Assembly (NCBI RefSeq): GCF_001424195.1
Contig: NZ_LMOO01000005.1
Coordinates: 485,646 to 549,645, forward strand
Source of the DNA: Cellulomonas sp. Leaf334
Lineage (GTDB): Bacteria; Actinomycetota; Actinomycetes; Actinomycetales; Cellulomonadaceae
Length of the DNA: 64,000 nt
Direction of reading: 5' to 3'
The notes beneath the pieces were generated by a model. It saw only the letters and a list, made by a program, of their open reading frames with translations, did not search any database and was not told the DNA's origin. Positions 50,333 through 60,000 of this stretch are shown here, piece by piece; the first letter of the stretch is position 1, and each line of letters begins with the position of its first letter. The translations under genes and the position numbers were made by a program.

Positions 50333-51841
50333 GTGACGAAATCGGACATGCGCGCGCCAGTCGTGGGATTCGTCCCTCAGCAGTTCGCGCGCTCGGCAGA
50401 CCTGCCAACCGTCGTCACCAACCCTCGCTGGCGTGACTTAGCAATCCGACTCTGGGCGACGGACGCAGCTGCCGTCATGGTCGCGGTCGCGGTCGCATAT
50501 CTCGTGCGGTTCGACGGGTCCGGCCTCGCAATTGTCTCGGGGGAGTTCGCGCCCTCGTACCTCTCGGTGTCCGCCACGCTCGCCGTGGCGTGGCTCGCTG
50601 CCCTCGCAGTCGGACGGACGCGCGACAGGCGCGTGCTCGGTGCAGGGGCTGCGGAGTTCTCCCGCGTGTTCAACGTGACCTGGCGGCTGTTCGCTGCTGT
50701 CGCCGTCGTGGCCTACCTGCTCCGGATGGAGATCGGTCGCGGATACCTCGGCTTCGCCGCGCCGCTCGGGCTCGGGCTGATCCTTGCCGGCCGGGCATTC
50801 TGGCGGCGCTGGTTGCACGCGAACCGCGACGCGGGCGGATTTCAGTCCGGGATCCTCGTCATCGGTCACCGGGACAAGGCGGCGGGGCTCATCGGAGAGC
50901 TGCACAAGAACGCACGAGTGGGCTTCACCGTCCTCGGCGTGTGCGTCCCCACCGGCGAGATCGTCGAGGGTGAGCTCATCGGCGGTGTTCCGGTGCTGGG
51001 TGGTATGGACCGTGCTGCTGAGATCGCTGAGCGTGTCGGGGCGTCCGCAGTCGCCGTCACGGGTGCTGATGCGATCACCGCCGACACTGTGCGTCAGCTC
51101 GGGTGGGACCTGGAAGGCAAGGGGATCGACCTCGCCCTGACGCTCTCCCTCGTCGATGTCGCCGGACCTCGCGTGCTCATGCAGCCGGTCAGCGGACTTC
51201 CCCTGATGTACGTCGACGAGGCGCGTTTCACGGGCGGCAAGTACATCGCCAAGTCGGTGTTCGACTGGGTGATGGCCGCCTTGATCACAGCTGTGCTGCT
51301 CCCGGTCCTCGCCATCATCGCGATCCTGGTCCGTGTCACCAGCTCTGGTCCGGCGCTCTACCGCCAGGAGCGCATCGGCAAGGACGGCCGGCGGTTCCGC
51401 ATTTTCAAGTTCCGGACGATGGCCGTCGGTGCCGACAAGAGGCTCGCCGAGGTCCTGGCCGACCAGGGCATCGAATTCGTCGGCATGTTCTATAAGCCGA
51501 CGAACGACCCGCGCGTGACGCGAGTCGGGCGCGTCCTACGCAAGTACTCCCTCGACGAGTTGCCCCAGTTGTTCAACGTCTTGGCAGGTGACATGGCCCT
51601 CGTCGGGCCGCGTCCGCAGATCGATGCAGAGGTCGCGCAATACGACCGGACCGCGCACCGTCGGCTACGCGTAAAGCCCGGCCTGACGGGCTTGTGGCAA
51701 GTGTCCGGTCGGTCGAGCCTAACGCCCGAAGACGGCATCCGGCTCGACGTGAACTACGTGGAGAACTGGACGCTATTCGGGGACCTGGTCATTCTGGCTC
51801 GAACCTTGAGAGTCGTAACTCGTGGCGTGGGCGCCAGGTGA
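50333..51841 (+). CDS. Undecaprenyl-phosphate sugar-1-phosphate transferase (priming enzyme)
   Basis: 502 aa, GTG start. Four membrane helices (about 40-60, 75-92, 115-132, 138-158), a soluble CoA-binding-like domain, a fifth helix (about 308-332) and the C-terminal transferase domain of the WbaP/WcaJ class. Motifs: GPALYRQERIGKDG, FKFRTM, KYSLDELPQL, GPRPQ, KPGLTGLWQVSGRS. It links the first sugar phosphate to the lipid carrier and so starts each repeat unit. Its stop overlaps the polymerase start (GTGA, 51838-51841). Confidence 0.93.
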   Translation: MTKSDMRAPVVGFVPQQFARSADLPTVVTNPRWRDLAIRLWATDAAAVMVAVAVAYLVRFDGSGLAIVSGEFAPSYLSVSATLAVAWLAALAVGRTRDRRVLGAGAAEFSRVFNVTWRLFAAVAVVAYLLRMEIGRGYLGFAAPLGLGLILAGRAFWRRWLHANRDAGGFQSGILVIGHRDKAAGLIGELHKNARVGFTVLGVCVPTGEIVEGELIGGVPVLGGMDRAAEIAERVGASAVAVTGADAITADTVRQLGWDLEGKGIDLALTLSLVDVAGPRVLMQPVSGLPLMYVDEARFTGGKYIAKSVFDWVMAALITAVLLPVLAIIAILVRVTSSGPALYRQERIGKDGRRFRIFKFRTMAVGADKRLAEVLADQGIEFVGMFYKPTNDPRVTRVGRVLRKYSLDELPQLFNVLAGDMALVGPRPQIDAEVAQYDRTAHRRLRVKPGLTGLWQVSGRSSLTPEDGIRLDVNYVENWTLFGDLVILARTLRVVTRGVGAR

Positions 51842-53160
51842 CCCGAGGAACGTCGAGTGCGGACCTCCGCACTTTTCGTCGGTCGTCACTTAGGGCTCCG
51901 GCTTCGGTACTTGGCAGTTCTGCGGCCCTCGGGGCAGCCCCGCGTCTGAGCGCGATGCTCGCGGGCGTCGTCGTCGCCTGTCTGAGTCTGGGCAGCGTCG
52001 TCTCGCAGCCATCGGAGAGTAGCCTCGCCCCTGTCGCTTGGGCCCACCTCGCATTCGCTGTCCTGCTGATTCAAACGCTCTTTACCGTCTTGGCGGGGCG
52101 GACTGCCCTGGCGCGCTCTCGGTATATGCGATGGGTGATCGTTGCGTGCGCGCTCCTCCTTCCGCCCGTCCTATGGGCGACCGACTTGGCGGCGGGAGGT
52201 TTGGCATACTTCAACTTTGCTTCGGGAGTCGTCCTCGGAGTGACGGTCGGCCTTGTGTGGCGTGCACTCCCCGGCAACCGAATCAACGCGATCGACGTTG
52301 GCCTTGTCGTATTCGTCGTGTGGTCCGCGGTCCAGCTGATGAGGACTACTTCAGCCGGAGGCAGCCACGAGGCCCATCAGCTCGCTGAAACCTCCTGGGG
52401 GCGCTCGAACTACGTCGGTGGCGTTCTCGCCGTGGCGGCGTTTGTCCTCATAGCCCGCTCGTCGCAGATCGAACGCGGCAGGTGGGTGCTGTGGCTCGGG
52501 TCGGCAACGGCCGTCCTGGCCAGTGTGGAGACACAGTCGCGTGGAGCACTGATCGCGTTGTCAGTCGGCGCACTGGCCGTCGTGTGGAACATGGGGGAGC
52601 GACCTGCTACCAGGGCCGTAGTCCGACTGGTTGCTGTCGGTCTCCCATTTGTCGCTGCTCGTGCTTTCGCCGACTTGAACGAAGCCAGGACGATTGCGAG
52701 CACAAATGCCGTGATCAATGTGGACACGCGCGTTGAACTTTGGCGTGCAGCAGTTCAACAGTTCGTCTCCTCGCCGCTGACCGGCACAGGGTGGGCATCT
52801 TTGCGCAGTGTCCCAGTGGGAGTTCACTCCGAATCGCAGACGTTCGCTCACAACGCGATCGTCTCCTTCCCCCAAATTGGTGGATTGCTCTTCGGGGTAC
52901 CATTGTTGATTATCCTCGCAGGGTTGACCTGGCGGGCGCTGCGGTACGGGAATGCTGCATTTCGTGCGCCAGTTCTCGCCGCTATTGCTATTAGTATGAC
53001 CGATCCGTTCCTTGAGGGCATGGTGGGCGGTGCACTTGTTTGGATGGTGTTCTGCCTCGCCATACCGGTTGGCGAAGTTGAACTCCGCGGTCCTCGAACT
53101 GTTCGCCCAGGAGGAGCGCAAGTCGACGCCACATGGCACACCGGTACGGAGAGGAACTAG
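51838..53160 (+). CDS. Wzy-like polymerase / O-antigen ligase-family membrane protein
   Basis: 440 aa, about ten or more membrane segments. The extracytoplasmic loop near residues 305-345 (RVELWRAAVQQFVSSPLTGTGWAS and HNAIVSFPQIGG) is the O-antigen ligase/polymerase signature. It probably polymerises the repeat units outside the membrane. GTG start overlapping the previous stop. A/T content rises from here on relative to the genes upstream. Confidence 0.85.
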   Translation: MTRGTSSADLRTFRRSSLRAPASVLGSSAALGAAPRLSAMLAGVVVACLSLGSVVSQPSESSLAPVAWAHLAFAVLLIQTLFTVLAGRTALARSRYMRWVIVACALLLPPVLWATDLAAGGLAYFNFASGVVLGVTVGLVWRALPGNRINAIDVGLVVFVVWSAVQLMRTTSAGGSHEAHQLAETSWGRSNYVGGVLAVAAFVLIARSSQIERGRWVLWLGSATAVLASVETQSRGALIALSVGALAVVWNMGERPATRAVVRLVAVGLPFVAARAFADLNEARTIASTNAVINVDTRVELWRAAVQQFVSSPLTGTGWASLRSVPVGVHSESQTFAHNAIVSFPQIGGLLFGVPLLIILAGLTWRALRYGNAAFRAPVLAAIAISMTDPFLEGMVGGALVWMVFCLAIPVGEVELRGPRTVRPGGAQVDATWHTGTERN

Positions 53161-53163
53161 AGC

Positions 53164-54138
53164 ATGAAGGTTGTAGTCACTGGAGCGGCCGGCTTCATCG
53201 GGCACACGCTCACCATCGCGTTGTCCTCTAGGGCGGATGTGACGGAAATTGTCGCAATAGATGCTCTGACTTCCTATTACGACAGAGGGCTCAAACTTGC
53301 GAATAGAGTCCGAGCGTCCCACCCGAAAGTGACCGTTATCGAAGGCGATCTGAATGAGATCGATCTCTCGACCTATCTCAAGGGTGCCTCTGCTGTCTTT
53401 CATCTTGCCGCACAGCCCGGAGTCCGGTCTTCTTGGGGCGAGGGCTTTGAGGAGTACGTGTTGTCGAACGTCCTGGCTACACAGCGTTTGCTGGAAGCGG
53501 CGCTGGCGGCCGGTACCGTAGAGCGTTTCGTCTACGCCTCTTCGTCGTCCGTGTACGGCGACAGTGCGACGTACCCGAACTTTGAGGATTCTCCGACGAG
53601 GCCAAAGAGTCCGTACGGCGTGACCAAGCTTGCTGCCGAGCACTTGGTCACCATGTACGGATCATCGTACGGGTTGCCGACCATTTCACTGCGCTTCTTC
53701 ACGGTGTATGGGCCTGGTCAGCGTCCGGATATGGCATTCAACCGTTTCATCGACCGTGGCCTCCGCGGTGCCCCGATCGAGCTATATGGCGACGGCGAGC
53801 AGATACGCGAATTTACTCACGTCGACGACATTGTGAGCGCTATTATGTGCTCCTGGACTGAGTCGCCCGAACCGGGTTCTGTCGTAAACGTCTCTGGTGG
53901 GACGTCGGTGAGCGTAAACGAGACGCTCCAGGCTATTGAGCGCGCCATTGGTGCAAGGTTGGTGATCCGGCAATTGCCGCCTCAAAGAGGCGACGTGATG
54001 CGCACCGGCGGATCTACTGACCTAGCATCCCGAGTGCTTGGCTGGTCTCCCCTGGTTTCGATGGAGGATGGACTCCGCAGCCAGGTGGAGTGGCAGCGCG
54101 CGGAATTCCGTCGAGTCGAGGGCGGCGCTGATGACTAA
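53164..54138 (+). CDS. NAD-dependent sugar-nucleotide epimerase (UDP-glucose/glucuronate 4-epimerase type)
   Basis: 324 aa, extended short-chain dehydrogenase. GAAGFIG (7-13) binds NAD, and Ser in SSSSVYG with Tyr151-x3-Lys155 (YGVTK) forms the catalytic set. HLAAQPGVRSS and the early SYYDRGLK stretch resemble uronate 4-epimerases, so UDP-glucuronate to UDP-galacturonate is a fair guess given the UDP-glucose dehydrogenase at 60001; UDP-glucose/galactose is possible too. It starts 3 nt after the polymerase gene, and its last 8 nt overlap the next gene. Confidence 0.85.
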   Translation: MKVVVTGAAGFIGHTLTIALSSRADVTEIVAIDALTSYYDRGLKLANRVRASHPKVTVIEGDLNEIDLSTYLKGASAVFHLAAQPGVRSSWGEGFEEYVLSNVLATQRLLEAALAAGTVERFVYASSSSVYGDSATYPNFEDSPTRPKSPYGVTKLAAEHLVTMYGSSYGLPTISLRFFTVYGPGQRPDMAFNRFIDRGLRGAPIELYGDGEQIREFTHVDDIVSAIMCSWTESPEPGSVVNVSGGTSVSVNETLQAIERAIGARLVIRQLPPQRGDVMRTGGSTDLASRVLGWSPLVSMEDGLRSQVEWQRAEFRRVEGGADD

Positions 54139-55348
54139 TCAGCATTCGCCGCCCACTGGCGCAGGGTATGCGACCACGGATTTCATGCCTATGGACGTCG
54201 ATCGCGCAGGACGGTTCGGCAGTTCATGGTCCGGGCCGCGATCGGTTGTCTTCGTGGTAAATGTCGATCGTGCGTTCCTGTCGCACCGGGCGTCGTGGGC
54301 GGCAGCTTACGCAGGTGCGGGGGCGCGGGTTACTGTTCTTGCACAGGACACCGGTTATGCGCGGGCCATTCGCGAGCTCGGATTTGGCTTCGTCGCCCTG
54401 CCCGGAACACGCGAGGTCAGCGGAGTGACGGCGCAGATCGCTGCCGCGGCACAGATCCTCCGACATCTACTTAAGATTCGACCGCAACTCGTTGTTCTGT
54501 CGGCGACGGCTGCGTACGTGCTCGGCTGGCCCGCAGCAGCTTTCCTGCCCTCCACGCGGTTCGTTCGGGTCGTAGCTGGAGCCGGCCGCGCGATGTCAGA
54601 GCCCCGGTCAGTGGCCGGCAAGGTGCTCCGTCTTCAGATCCGCGTCGGAGGATGGCTTCGGAACGTATGGACCCTCTTCCAGATCGAGCCAGATCTCGAA
54701 CTGTTCTGCAGGTCCGGTTTGGCCACCCGCTCTCGGTCGCGACTCATCCGCGGAACCGGGATCGACGTGGAGGTGTGGCAGCCCACGGGCATCACCCAGA
54801 CCACGCCAGTCCGTGTGGTGTTCGCGTCGAGGCTGTTCCGGGAGAAGGGTGTCGACACGTTCGTCGAGATCGCTCGTCGGGCGGGGTCGAGCGACGCGGA
54901 GTTCCTGATGTACGGCGGCCTGGACTCCGGTGTCACATCGAACGTGTCAATGGAGGAGGTCGTCGGCTGGGAGTCGGAGGGACTTCTGATGTACCGAGGC
55001 GAGAGCAGCGACATGCGCTCGGTGCTTGCCGATACGGACATCCTCGTGTTTCCTACCCGCCACCCGGAGGGGACGCCACGCATCCTGATTGAAGCGGCCG
55101 CCATGGGTGTTCCAGTGATTGCGGCGGACCAGGCAGGGTGTCGTGCTGTGCTCGGCGATGCGGGAGTTCTGGTCGCTGCCGATGATGTAGAAGGTTTCGT
55201 ATCAGCGGTTGAACTATTGGTGGGCGACCCCACGGAACGGGCCAGGCTCGGGTCACTCGGGCGAGCGCGCATCGTCGACGGATTCTCGCTCGAACACGTC
55301 CTCGAGGAGCTCTTCCGTATGACCCGTTGTGTGCCGACTGATAGGTGA
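54131..55348 (+). CDS. GT4-type glycosyltransferase
   Basis: 405 aa, GT-B fold. The N-terminal half has AGAGARVTVLAQDTG. The C-terminal half has VVFASRLFREKGVDTFVEIARR and the nucleotide-sugar site FPTRHPEGTPRILIEAAAMGVPVIAAD with the E-x7-E pattern of GT4 enzymes. It probably adds one sugar to the lipid-linked unit on the cytoplasmic face. The ATG at 54131 lies inside the end of the epimerase gene. Donor and linkage cannot be read. Confidence 0.87.
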   Translation: MTNQHSPPTGAGYATTDFMPMDVDRAGRFGSSWSGPRSVVFVVNVDRAFLSHRASWAAAYAGAGARVTVLAQDTGYARAIRELGFGFVALPGTREVSGVTAQIAAAAQILRHLLKIRPQLVVLSATAAYVLGWPAAAFLPSTRFVRVVAGAGRAMSEPRSVAGKVLRLQIRVGGWLRNVWTLFQIEPDLELFCRSGLATRSRSRLIRGTGIDVEVWQPTGITQTTPVRVVFASRLFREKGVDTFVEIARRAGSSDAEFLMYGGLDSGVTSNVSMEEVVGWESEGLLMYRGESSDMRSVLADTDILVFPTRHPEGTPRILIEAAAMGVPVIAADQAGCRAVLGDAGVLVAADDVEGFVSAVELLVGDPTERARLGSLGRARIVDGFSLEHVLEELFRMTRCVPTDR

Positions 55349-55355
55349 CGAAACC

Positions 55356-56228
55356 GTGCCGAGTGTTCTTGCAGTAGTGCCTACGATCTTGCGCTCCCAG
55401 TCGCGCTCTGCCTATCAGATCGTCGACGCCCTCATGCGTCGGGATGTTGTTGTGCGTGTCGTCGCCAACTCCCGCAGCGCCCTGGATGCTCTCGACGCCC
55501 TCGGGGTCCGTGCGCTGACGGCAGGCCGCAACCAGGGGTTTGGTGCGGCAATCAACCAGGCTGCCCGAAACGTCGAGCATTGGGACTGGCTGCTGGTGCT
55601 CAATGACGACGTGGTGGTTGAGCCGGCGGCACTGGACGAGATCATGGCTGGCCTCGCGAACGAGCAAGCATCGATCGTGTACGTCGGTGGCGAACCGACT
55701 CGGCGCCTCCCCGATCGCCGTTCTGCTTTCCTCCAGACCGCGATGCTCTCGAAGGTCGTCGCACGGCGGACGGCACCCAGGGTGGGTGAGGGCACGTACT
55801 CGTCCTTCAGCGCTGTACTCATCGCGCGGCGGGCATGGGACGCCGTCGATGGGTTCGACGAACGGATGCCCTTCAGTTACGAAGACGCTGACTTCGTCCG
55901 GCGAGCGGTCGCGGCTGGCAACGGTCACGCGCGCGTCGCGAGTACCGCATTCCGACACACGCAATCGGTCTCAACCGGCCGCCACGTCGACACCGTATTG
56001 CCGGTGTCCGTCGCATCAGCACGCGTGTACCTCGACACCTGGTGCGGGCATCCGTGGCTGAACACACTTGTGCTAATGGGCGGTCTCGTAGCCCGCTGCC
56101 TTGCTGCACCAGTGTCCAAAGCTCCGTTTCGGCGCCACCTCGTCGGCATCAGGCGATCGTTCGGCGCTGCCCTGCGCCCGGCGTTGTTCGTCGACCGCCT
56201 GCCGGACTACGAGAGGGTTGGCTTATGA
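55356..56228 (+). CDS. GT2-type glycosyltransferase
   Basis: 290 aa from the GTG at 55356 (AGGTGA at 55343-55348); a start at 55329 would overlap the previous gene. GT-A fold: GRNQGFGAAINQAA, LLVLNDDVVVEP (the DxD-like metal site) and FDERMPFSYEDADF (catalytic region). Rhamnosyltransferase-like GT2 enzymes look similar. It adds a further sugar of the repeat unit. Its stop overlaps the next ATG (56225-56228). Confidence 0.85.
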   Translation: MPSVLAVVPTILRSQSRSAYQIVDALMRRDVVVRVVANSRSALDALDALGVRALTAGRNQGFGAAINQAARNVEHWDWLLVLNDDVVVEPAALDEIMAGLANEQASIVYVGGEPTRRLPDRRSAFLQTAMLSKVVARRTAPRVGEGTYSSFSAVLIARRAWDAVDGFDERMPFSYEDADFVRRAVAAGNGHARVASTAFRHTQSVSTGRHVDTVLPVSVASARVYLDTWCGHPWLNTLVLMGGLVARCLAAPVSKAPFRRHLVGIRRSFGAALRPALFVDRLPDYERVGL

Positions 56229-57238
56229 GACTCGACATCGTTGCCGGTGGGCTTGCCCGTCCGAACACGGGCATAGGAATCGTCCAGCGCAATCTCTTTC
56301 GCAGACTCGTCGATGATGGTGATCGTATGGTGCTCACCGCGGAGCGAGACCACGAGCGCGGCGGCATCGTTGCCGCATCCCTCGGCCTAGCCCGAGGATG
56401 GCGGCCTCCGAAGACTCGTGGGCACGCCTATCTCGCGGCAATCCCTCCTCTTCCGTTCCTTTTGCGAGGGCCCGTAGTTGCGCTGGTATACGACCTGAGG
56501 TGGCTTGAGACTCGAGGGCGGTTGGGACGGGCCTACCGAGCATGGGACCTGCGACGGACGGTGCGGCGTGCCGACGTTCTCCTCTGCATCAGCGATCACA
56601 CGCGGCGTGGCCTGGAGGAGTTCTCTCCGACCTCAGCCCGTAAGGCACGCACCGTTCACCTGGGGCCCGGGATCGCTGATCCCGGGATTGATCAACCCCG
56701 CACACCTGGTGCAACTCTGCTTGTCGGCGGCGCTCCGCATAAGGAGAACGAGCGGGCAGCCCGACTTCTTGCGCGAGCGCGCCCGGAATGGTGCACCAGC
56801 ATCATCGGCGTCAACGTCTCCGACGAGGTCCGGGCCACGTGCGAGCAAGCATTCGGAGCGAGCCGGTGCGATTGGCGGGTCCGGCTGTCCGACGAACGTA
56901 TGGCGCGCGTATATCGCGAGGCGGAATACTTCGTCTTTCTCGGGACGAACGAGGGATTCGGAATGCCCTACATCGAAGCTGCCGTCTCCGGCGCGACCGT
57001 CGTGGCAGTTGATCAGCCGTTGACCCAGGAGCTTCTCGGTCGTGCGGCGCACCTATTACCGCGGGTCGACGACGACGTTTTGGTCGAGCAACTCCGCCCG
57101 CGTCCGAGCGTTGATGCAAGCGCGACCAGAGACGTTGCGGACAGATACTCCTGGGATCGGTTCGCCACAGAGGTGCGGAAGGCTCTGCTCGAGGTGGCCA
57201 GCGCCGAAGAGGTTGATAGTCGTGCATCGTCGTTCTGA
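56225..57238 (+). CDS. GT4-type glycosyltransferase, second
   Basis: 337 aa. It starts MRLDIVAGGLARPNTGIGIVQRNL; the frame is open far upstream but that part is a shadow of the GT2 gene. The C-terminal nucleotide site is FVFLGTNEGFGMPYIEAAVSGATVVAVD, with the ELLGRAAHLL loop after it. The protein is shorter than most GT4 enzymes. It is probably the third transferase of the unit. ATGA overlap with the GT2 gene. Confidence 0.85.
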   Translation: MRLDIVAGGLARPNTGIGIVQRNLFRRLVDDGDRMVLTAERDHERGGIVAASLGLARGWRPPKTRGHAYLAAIPPLPFLLRGPVVALVYDLRWLETRGRLGRAYRAWDLRRTVRRADVLLCISDHTRRGLEEFSPTSARKARTVHLGPGIADPGIDQPRTPGATLLVGGAPHKENERAARLLARARPEWCTSIIGVNVSDEVRATCEQAFGASRCDWRVRLSDERMARVYREAEYFVFLGTNEGFGMPYIEAAVSGATVVAVDQPLTQELLGRAAHLLPRVDDDVLVEQLRPRPSVDASATRDVADRYSWDRFATEVRKALLEVASAEEVDSRASSF

Positions 57239-57316
57239 TCGTTCGACCAGTCGGGTCGAGCTAACCGCTCCACATGTTGCCCGCGAACCCGCCAACATTT
57301 CCAGGAGGGGAGCACC

Positions 57317-57841
57317 GTGAGAACGATTCTTCTCGACGTCTACCAGGACCAGGTGGCTGCGAGCGTCGATGCACCCGTCTCGCTTCCGAAGGCTGCGATC
57401 CGCGGACTCGTCGCGGTGCGTCACTCGGCGACGACCCTCTTTCGCGTGTCCCAGGTGGTCGGGCGCCGCCTCCCGGCGCTTGGCCACGCAATCAAGCAGT
57501 TGAATCACGTCATCACTGGCGCCGACTTGGCGTGGCGGGCTGCCATCGGGCCGGGACTGGTTCTGTTTCACCCCACGGGTGTGGTTATCGGTCCCGGAGT
57601 GGTCATCGGCTCGGGCTGTCGGATCCAGCAGGGCGTGACGCTTGGCGGAAGCGGACGTTCGGTCGGCGATGGCTCTCCTCGGGTTGGAGACGATGTGCAC
57701 CTCGGAGCCGGAAGTCGAGTCCTAGGACCTGTCGTCGTGGGAGATCGTGCGGTAGTCGGAGCGAATGCCGTCGTTGTGGCCGACGTGCCCGCTGGCGCTG
57801 TAGCAGTTGGCGTCCCCGCGCGTTCGCGGATGCCGGCGTGA
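57317..57841 (+). CDS. Serine-acetyltransferase-like hexapeptide acyltransferase
   Basis: 174 aa, GTG start after a strong AGGAGGGG (57303-57310). A helical N-terminus precedes a left-handed beta-helix of hexapeptide repeats: FHPTGVVIGPGVVIGSGCRIQQGVTLGGS, GDDVHLGAGSRVLGPVVVGD. The repeats and length fit serine O-acetyltransferase-like enzymes found in polysaccharide clusters, where they acetylate a sugar. Its stop overlaps the flippase start (57838-57841). Confidence 0.85.
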   Translation: MRTILLDVYQDQVAASVDAPVSLPKAAIRGLVAVRHSATTLFRVSQVVGRRLPALGHAIKQLNHVITGADLAWRAAIGPGLVLFHPTGVVIGPGVVIGSGCRIQQGVTLGGSGRSVGDGSPRVGDDVHLGAGSRVLGPVVVGDRAVVGANAVVVADVPAGAVAVGVPARSRMPA

Positions 57842-59226
57842 GCAGGTCAAAAACGCCACGATCCGCCGAACCTGGGGACGCTCCAAGGCGCTCCGGCCCG
57901 CCAGGCGTACGAGAACTCGTCGCGACAGTTGCTGCGTCCGCGACCGGACGTCTCCTGCGTGCGATGGTGGCTGGCGCGACCGGGCCGCTGCTTGGTTTCG
58001 CAGTCCTGTTCGTACTCCCGCTCATCGGTGCGTGGCTCCTCCCGACTGATCAGTTCGCGATGTGGGCGATCCTGAGCACGATCTCGTCGATCTCGCTGTC
58101 ACTCGACTTTGGTGGTGTCGCACTGGTGATGGCGCGGTGGAACTACGAGCGCCGTGGGCGCCTGGTACTTCGTGGCTCACTCTTGTCGGTCGCGGGATCG
58201 GTACTGATCGGCCTCATCGCGACCGTGGCGTGGATACCGTTCTCGCGAACGGAGACAGGTTCGACGTTCTCGCTAGGCGCTGGCGTTGCTGCGATTGCTG
58301 TCACAACTGCTGGCGCGGGCCTCCGCAGCTGCCTCTTGGTGTTCGCACAGGCGGCACTCAACTGCGAGCGATTCGCCCTCCGCAACTTCATTACTGCTGG
58401 GCAGTCGTTGATCGCCTTCGCTTTCACGATTGCAGCGATTATCGCTACTCGCAGCGCCTGGGCGCTCCCCATCGGGTGGCTCGCGTCGGGCTTGATCGTT
58501 CTTCTCGTAACCGTTGTCTGGGCAAGGCGCGTACGACTCTTCCAAATCGACCCTGGCGCACTCAGCCGCCCAGACGATGCCTCGAGCACAACAGCATTCG
58601 TCTGGTCGCGGACGCTTGCAACGGTGATCGGCGCTTTGCTCCTGCAGTCGGACCGATGGGTAGTTGGCGCGCTCGCGCCGCCAGCCTTCCTTGCGGCGTA
58701 CGAGATCGCGTGGAGATTGGCTGCTATGCCGAAATTCCTGGTGCAGAACCTCTCAGTCGCGGTCGGGTCGCGCGCAGCGACCTCGCGCGCTGAGGTGGGC
58801 GAAGCATGGCAAGTGCTTCGACGATCCCTGCGGATTGCCGCCGCCGTAGGGCTCCTTGCCGCGATTCCCTTTGCCGTCGCGTACGTGCCGATCGCACGGC
58901 TGGTAGGTGTTGACGATTTGCCGTGGATGTTCGCCGCCATGCTCGCCGTATATACCTTCCATGCGGTCACAGCCCCAGTGACATACGTGAGTGTTGGACT
59001 CGGATGGCCCACACTCGACGTGCCGTACCTGCTACTGACTGCTGCGCTTGCGTTGTCTGCGGCCACCCTTGCGTTCACGAACGATCAGGTCTGGATATTC
59101 ATCATCGGCAACTTGGTGGCGCTGGCGGCCGGTACCGCATGGTTCCTGTCATATGGTCCCAAGAGAATCCATCATCGATTGCAGGTCCCGAAGTCCGTCG
59201 AGAGTCGAGCGAAAGGTGGGCTATGA
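57838..59226 (+). CDS. Wzx-like flippase (MOP/polysaccharide transporter)
   Basis: 462 aa, GTG start. After a polar N-terminus of about 50 residues there are twelve to fourteen membrane segments, including [26 protein letters not shown], typical of oligosaccharide flippases. It moves the lipid-linked repeat unit across the membrane for the polymerase. A longer open frame to 57274 is a shadow of the acetyltransferase. ATGA overlap with the next gene. Confidence 0.85.
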   Translation: MSRSKTPRSAEPGDAPRRSGPPGVRELVATVAASATGRLLRAMVAGATGPLLGFAVLFVLPLIGAWLLPTDQFAMWAILSTISSISLSLDFGGVALVMARWNYERRGRLVLRGSLLSVAGSVLIGLIATVAWIPFSRTETGSTFSLGAGVAAIAVTTAGAGLRSCLLVFAQAALNCERFALRNFITAGQSLIAFAFTIAAIIATRSAWALPIGWLASGLIVLLVTVVWARRVRLFQIDPGALSRPDDASSTTAFVWSRTLATVIGALLLQSDRWVVGALAPPAFLAAYEIAWRLAAMPKFLVQNLSVAVGSRAATSRAEVGEAWQVLRRSLRIAAAVGLLAAIPFAVAYVPIARLVGVDDLPWMFAAMLAVYTFHAVTAPVTYVSVGLGWPTLDVPYLLLTAALALSAATLAFTNDQVWIFIIGNLVALAAGTAWFLSYGPKRIHHRLQVPKSVESRAKGGL

Positions 59227-59855
59227 AGTACACACCGCGCCGAGTGATCGGCGCTGCGACCCGTCGGTTGGGGCGCTTTGCGCGATTGCGACGTGCCGGT
59301 CGAGTGTCGGTGGGCTACGGCAGCTACGGTGCGCCGCATGTTGTGACGTTCGACAACGACGCGACGACGAGGTTGCGCATCGGACGCTATTGCTCGATCG
59401 CCTCCACTGCGACGATCCTGCTCGGCGGAGGGCACCCAACCGACAGAGTGTCGATGTATCCGGTGCGGCTTCGCATCGGAAAGCGCTCCGGATCGAATGA
59501 CGGTTTTCCTTTGTCGCGCGGCGACATCGAGATTCAGGATGGGGTGTGGATCGGCCACGAGGCGCTGATCCTCAGCGGCGTCACGATTGGTAGCGGTGCG
59601 GTCATTGGGGCCCGCGCCGTCGTGGCGAGAGACGTGCCCCCGTACGCGATTGTCGCAGGAAACCCGGCCCGACTCCTCCGCTATCGATTCGATGACGAGA
59701 CGATCGCGGCGGTCGAATCGCTTGGGTGGCCAGCGTTCTCGAAAGAACGGATGCTAGCGGAAGTCGAGGTGGTCAACGGCCCCGCCAGTCGCTTGGTGCG
59801 TTGTCCCCCAGAGCGAGCAAGTGACTTTGAGTCGGAAAGTGGACCGGCTGACTGA
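59223..59855 (+). CDS. CatB/Vat-type hexapeptide acetyltransferase
   Basis: 210 aa. [30 protein letters not shown] and [35 protein letters not shown] form the left-handed beta-helix, and the GHPTDRVS loop contains the His of this O-acetyltransferase class. [18 protein letters not shown] is the usual ending. It probably acetylates a sugar of the polymer. ATG at 59223 overlapping the flippase stop. It is the last gene of the tightly overlapping block. Confidence 0.87.
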   Translation: MKYTPRRVIGAATRRLGRFARLRRAGRVSVGYGSYGAPHVVTFDNDATTRLRIGRYCSIASTATILLGGGHPTDRVSMYPVRLRIGKRSGSNDGFPLSRGDIEIQDGVWIGHEALILSGVTIGSGAVIGARAVVARDVPPYAIVAGNPARLLRYRFDDETIAAVESLGWPAFSKERMLAEVEVVNGPASRLVRCPPERASDFESESGPAD

Positions 59856-59959
59856 CCCCGAAGAGCGCACAGGGGTCGGCTCGTGTAGGCGGAATGCACC
59901 TCCTCGCACATCGGCGGCGGACTCGTCCGTGCGACCGGTTCGGCCGAGCCGCATGCGGC

Positions 59960-59965
59960 TAGAGT
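59960..59965 (+). promoter_or_regulatory. Candidate -10 box of ugd
   Basis: TAGAGT, 35 nt before the ATG at 60001, in the 145-nt gap that separates ugd from the overlapping cassette genes. Confidence 0.35.
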
Positions 59966-60000
59966 GCGCGCATACCATTCCCATCACCAGGAGCTCCTCA

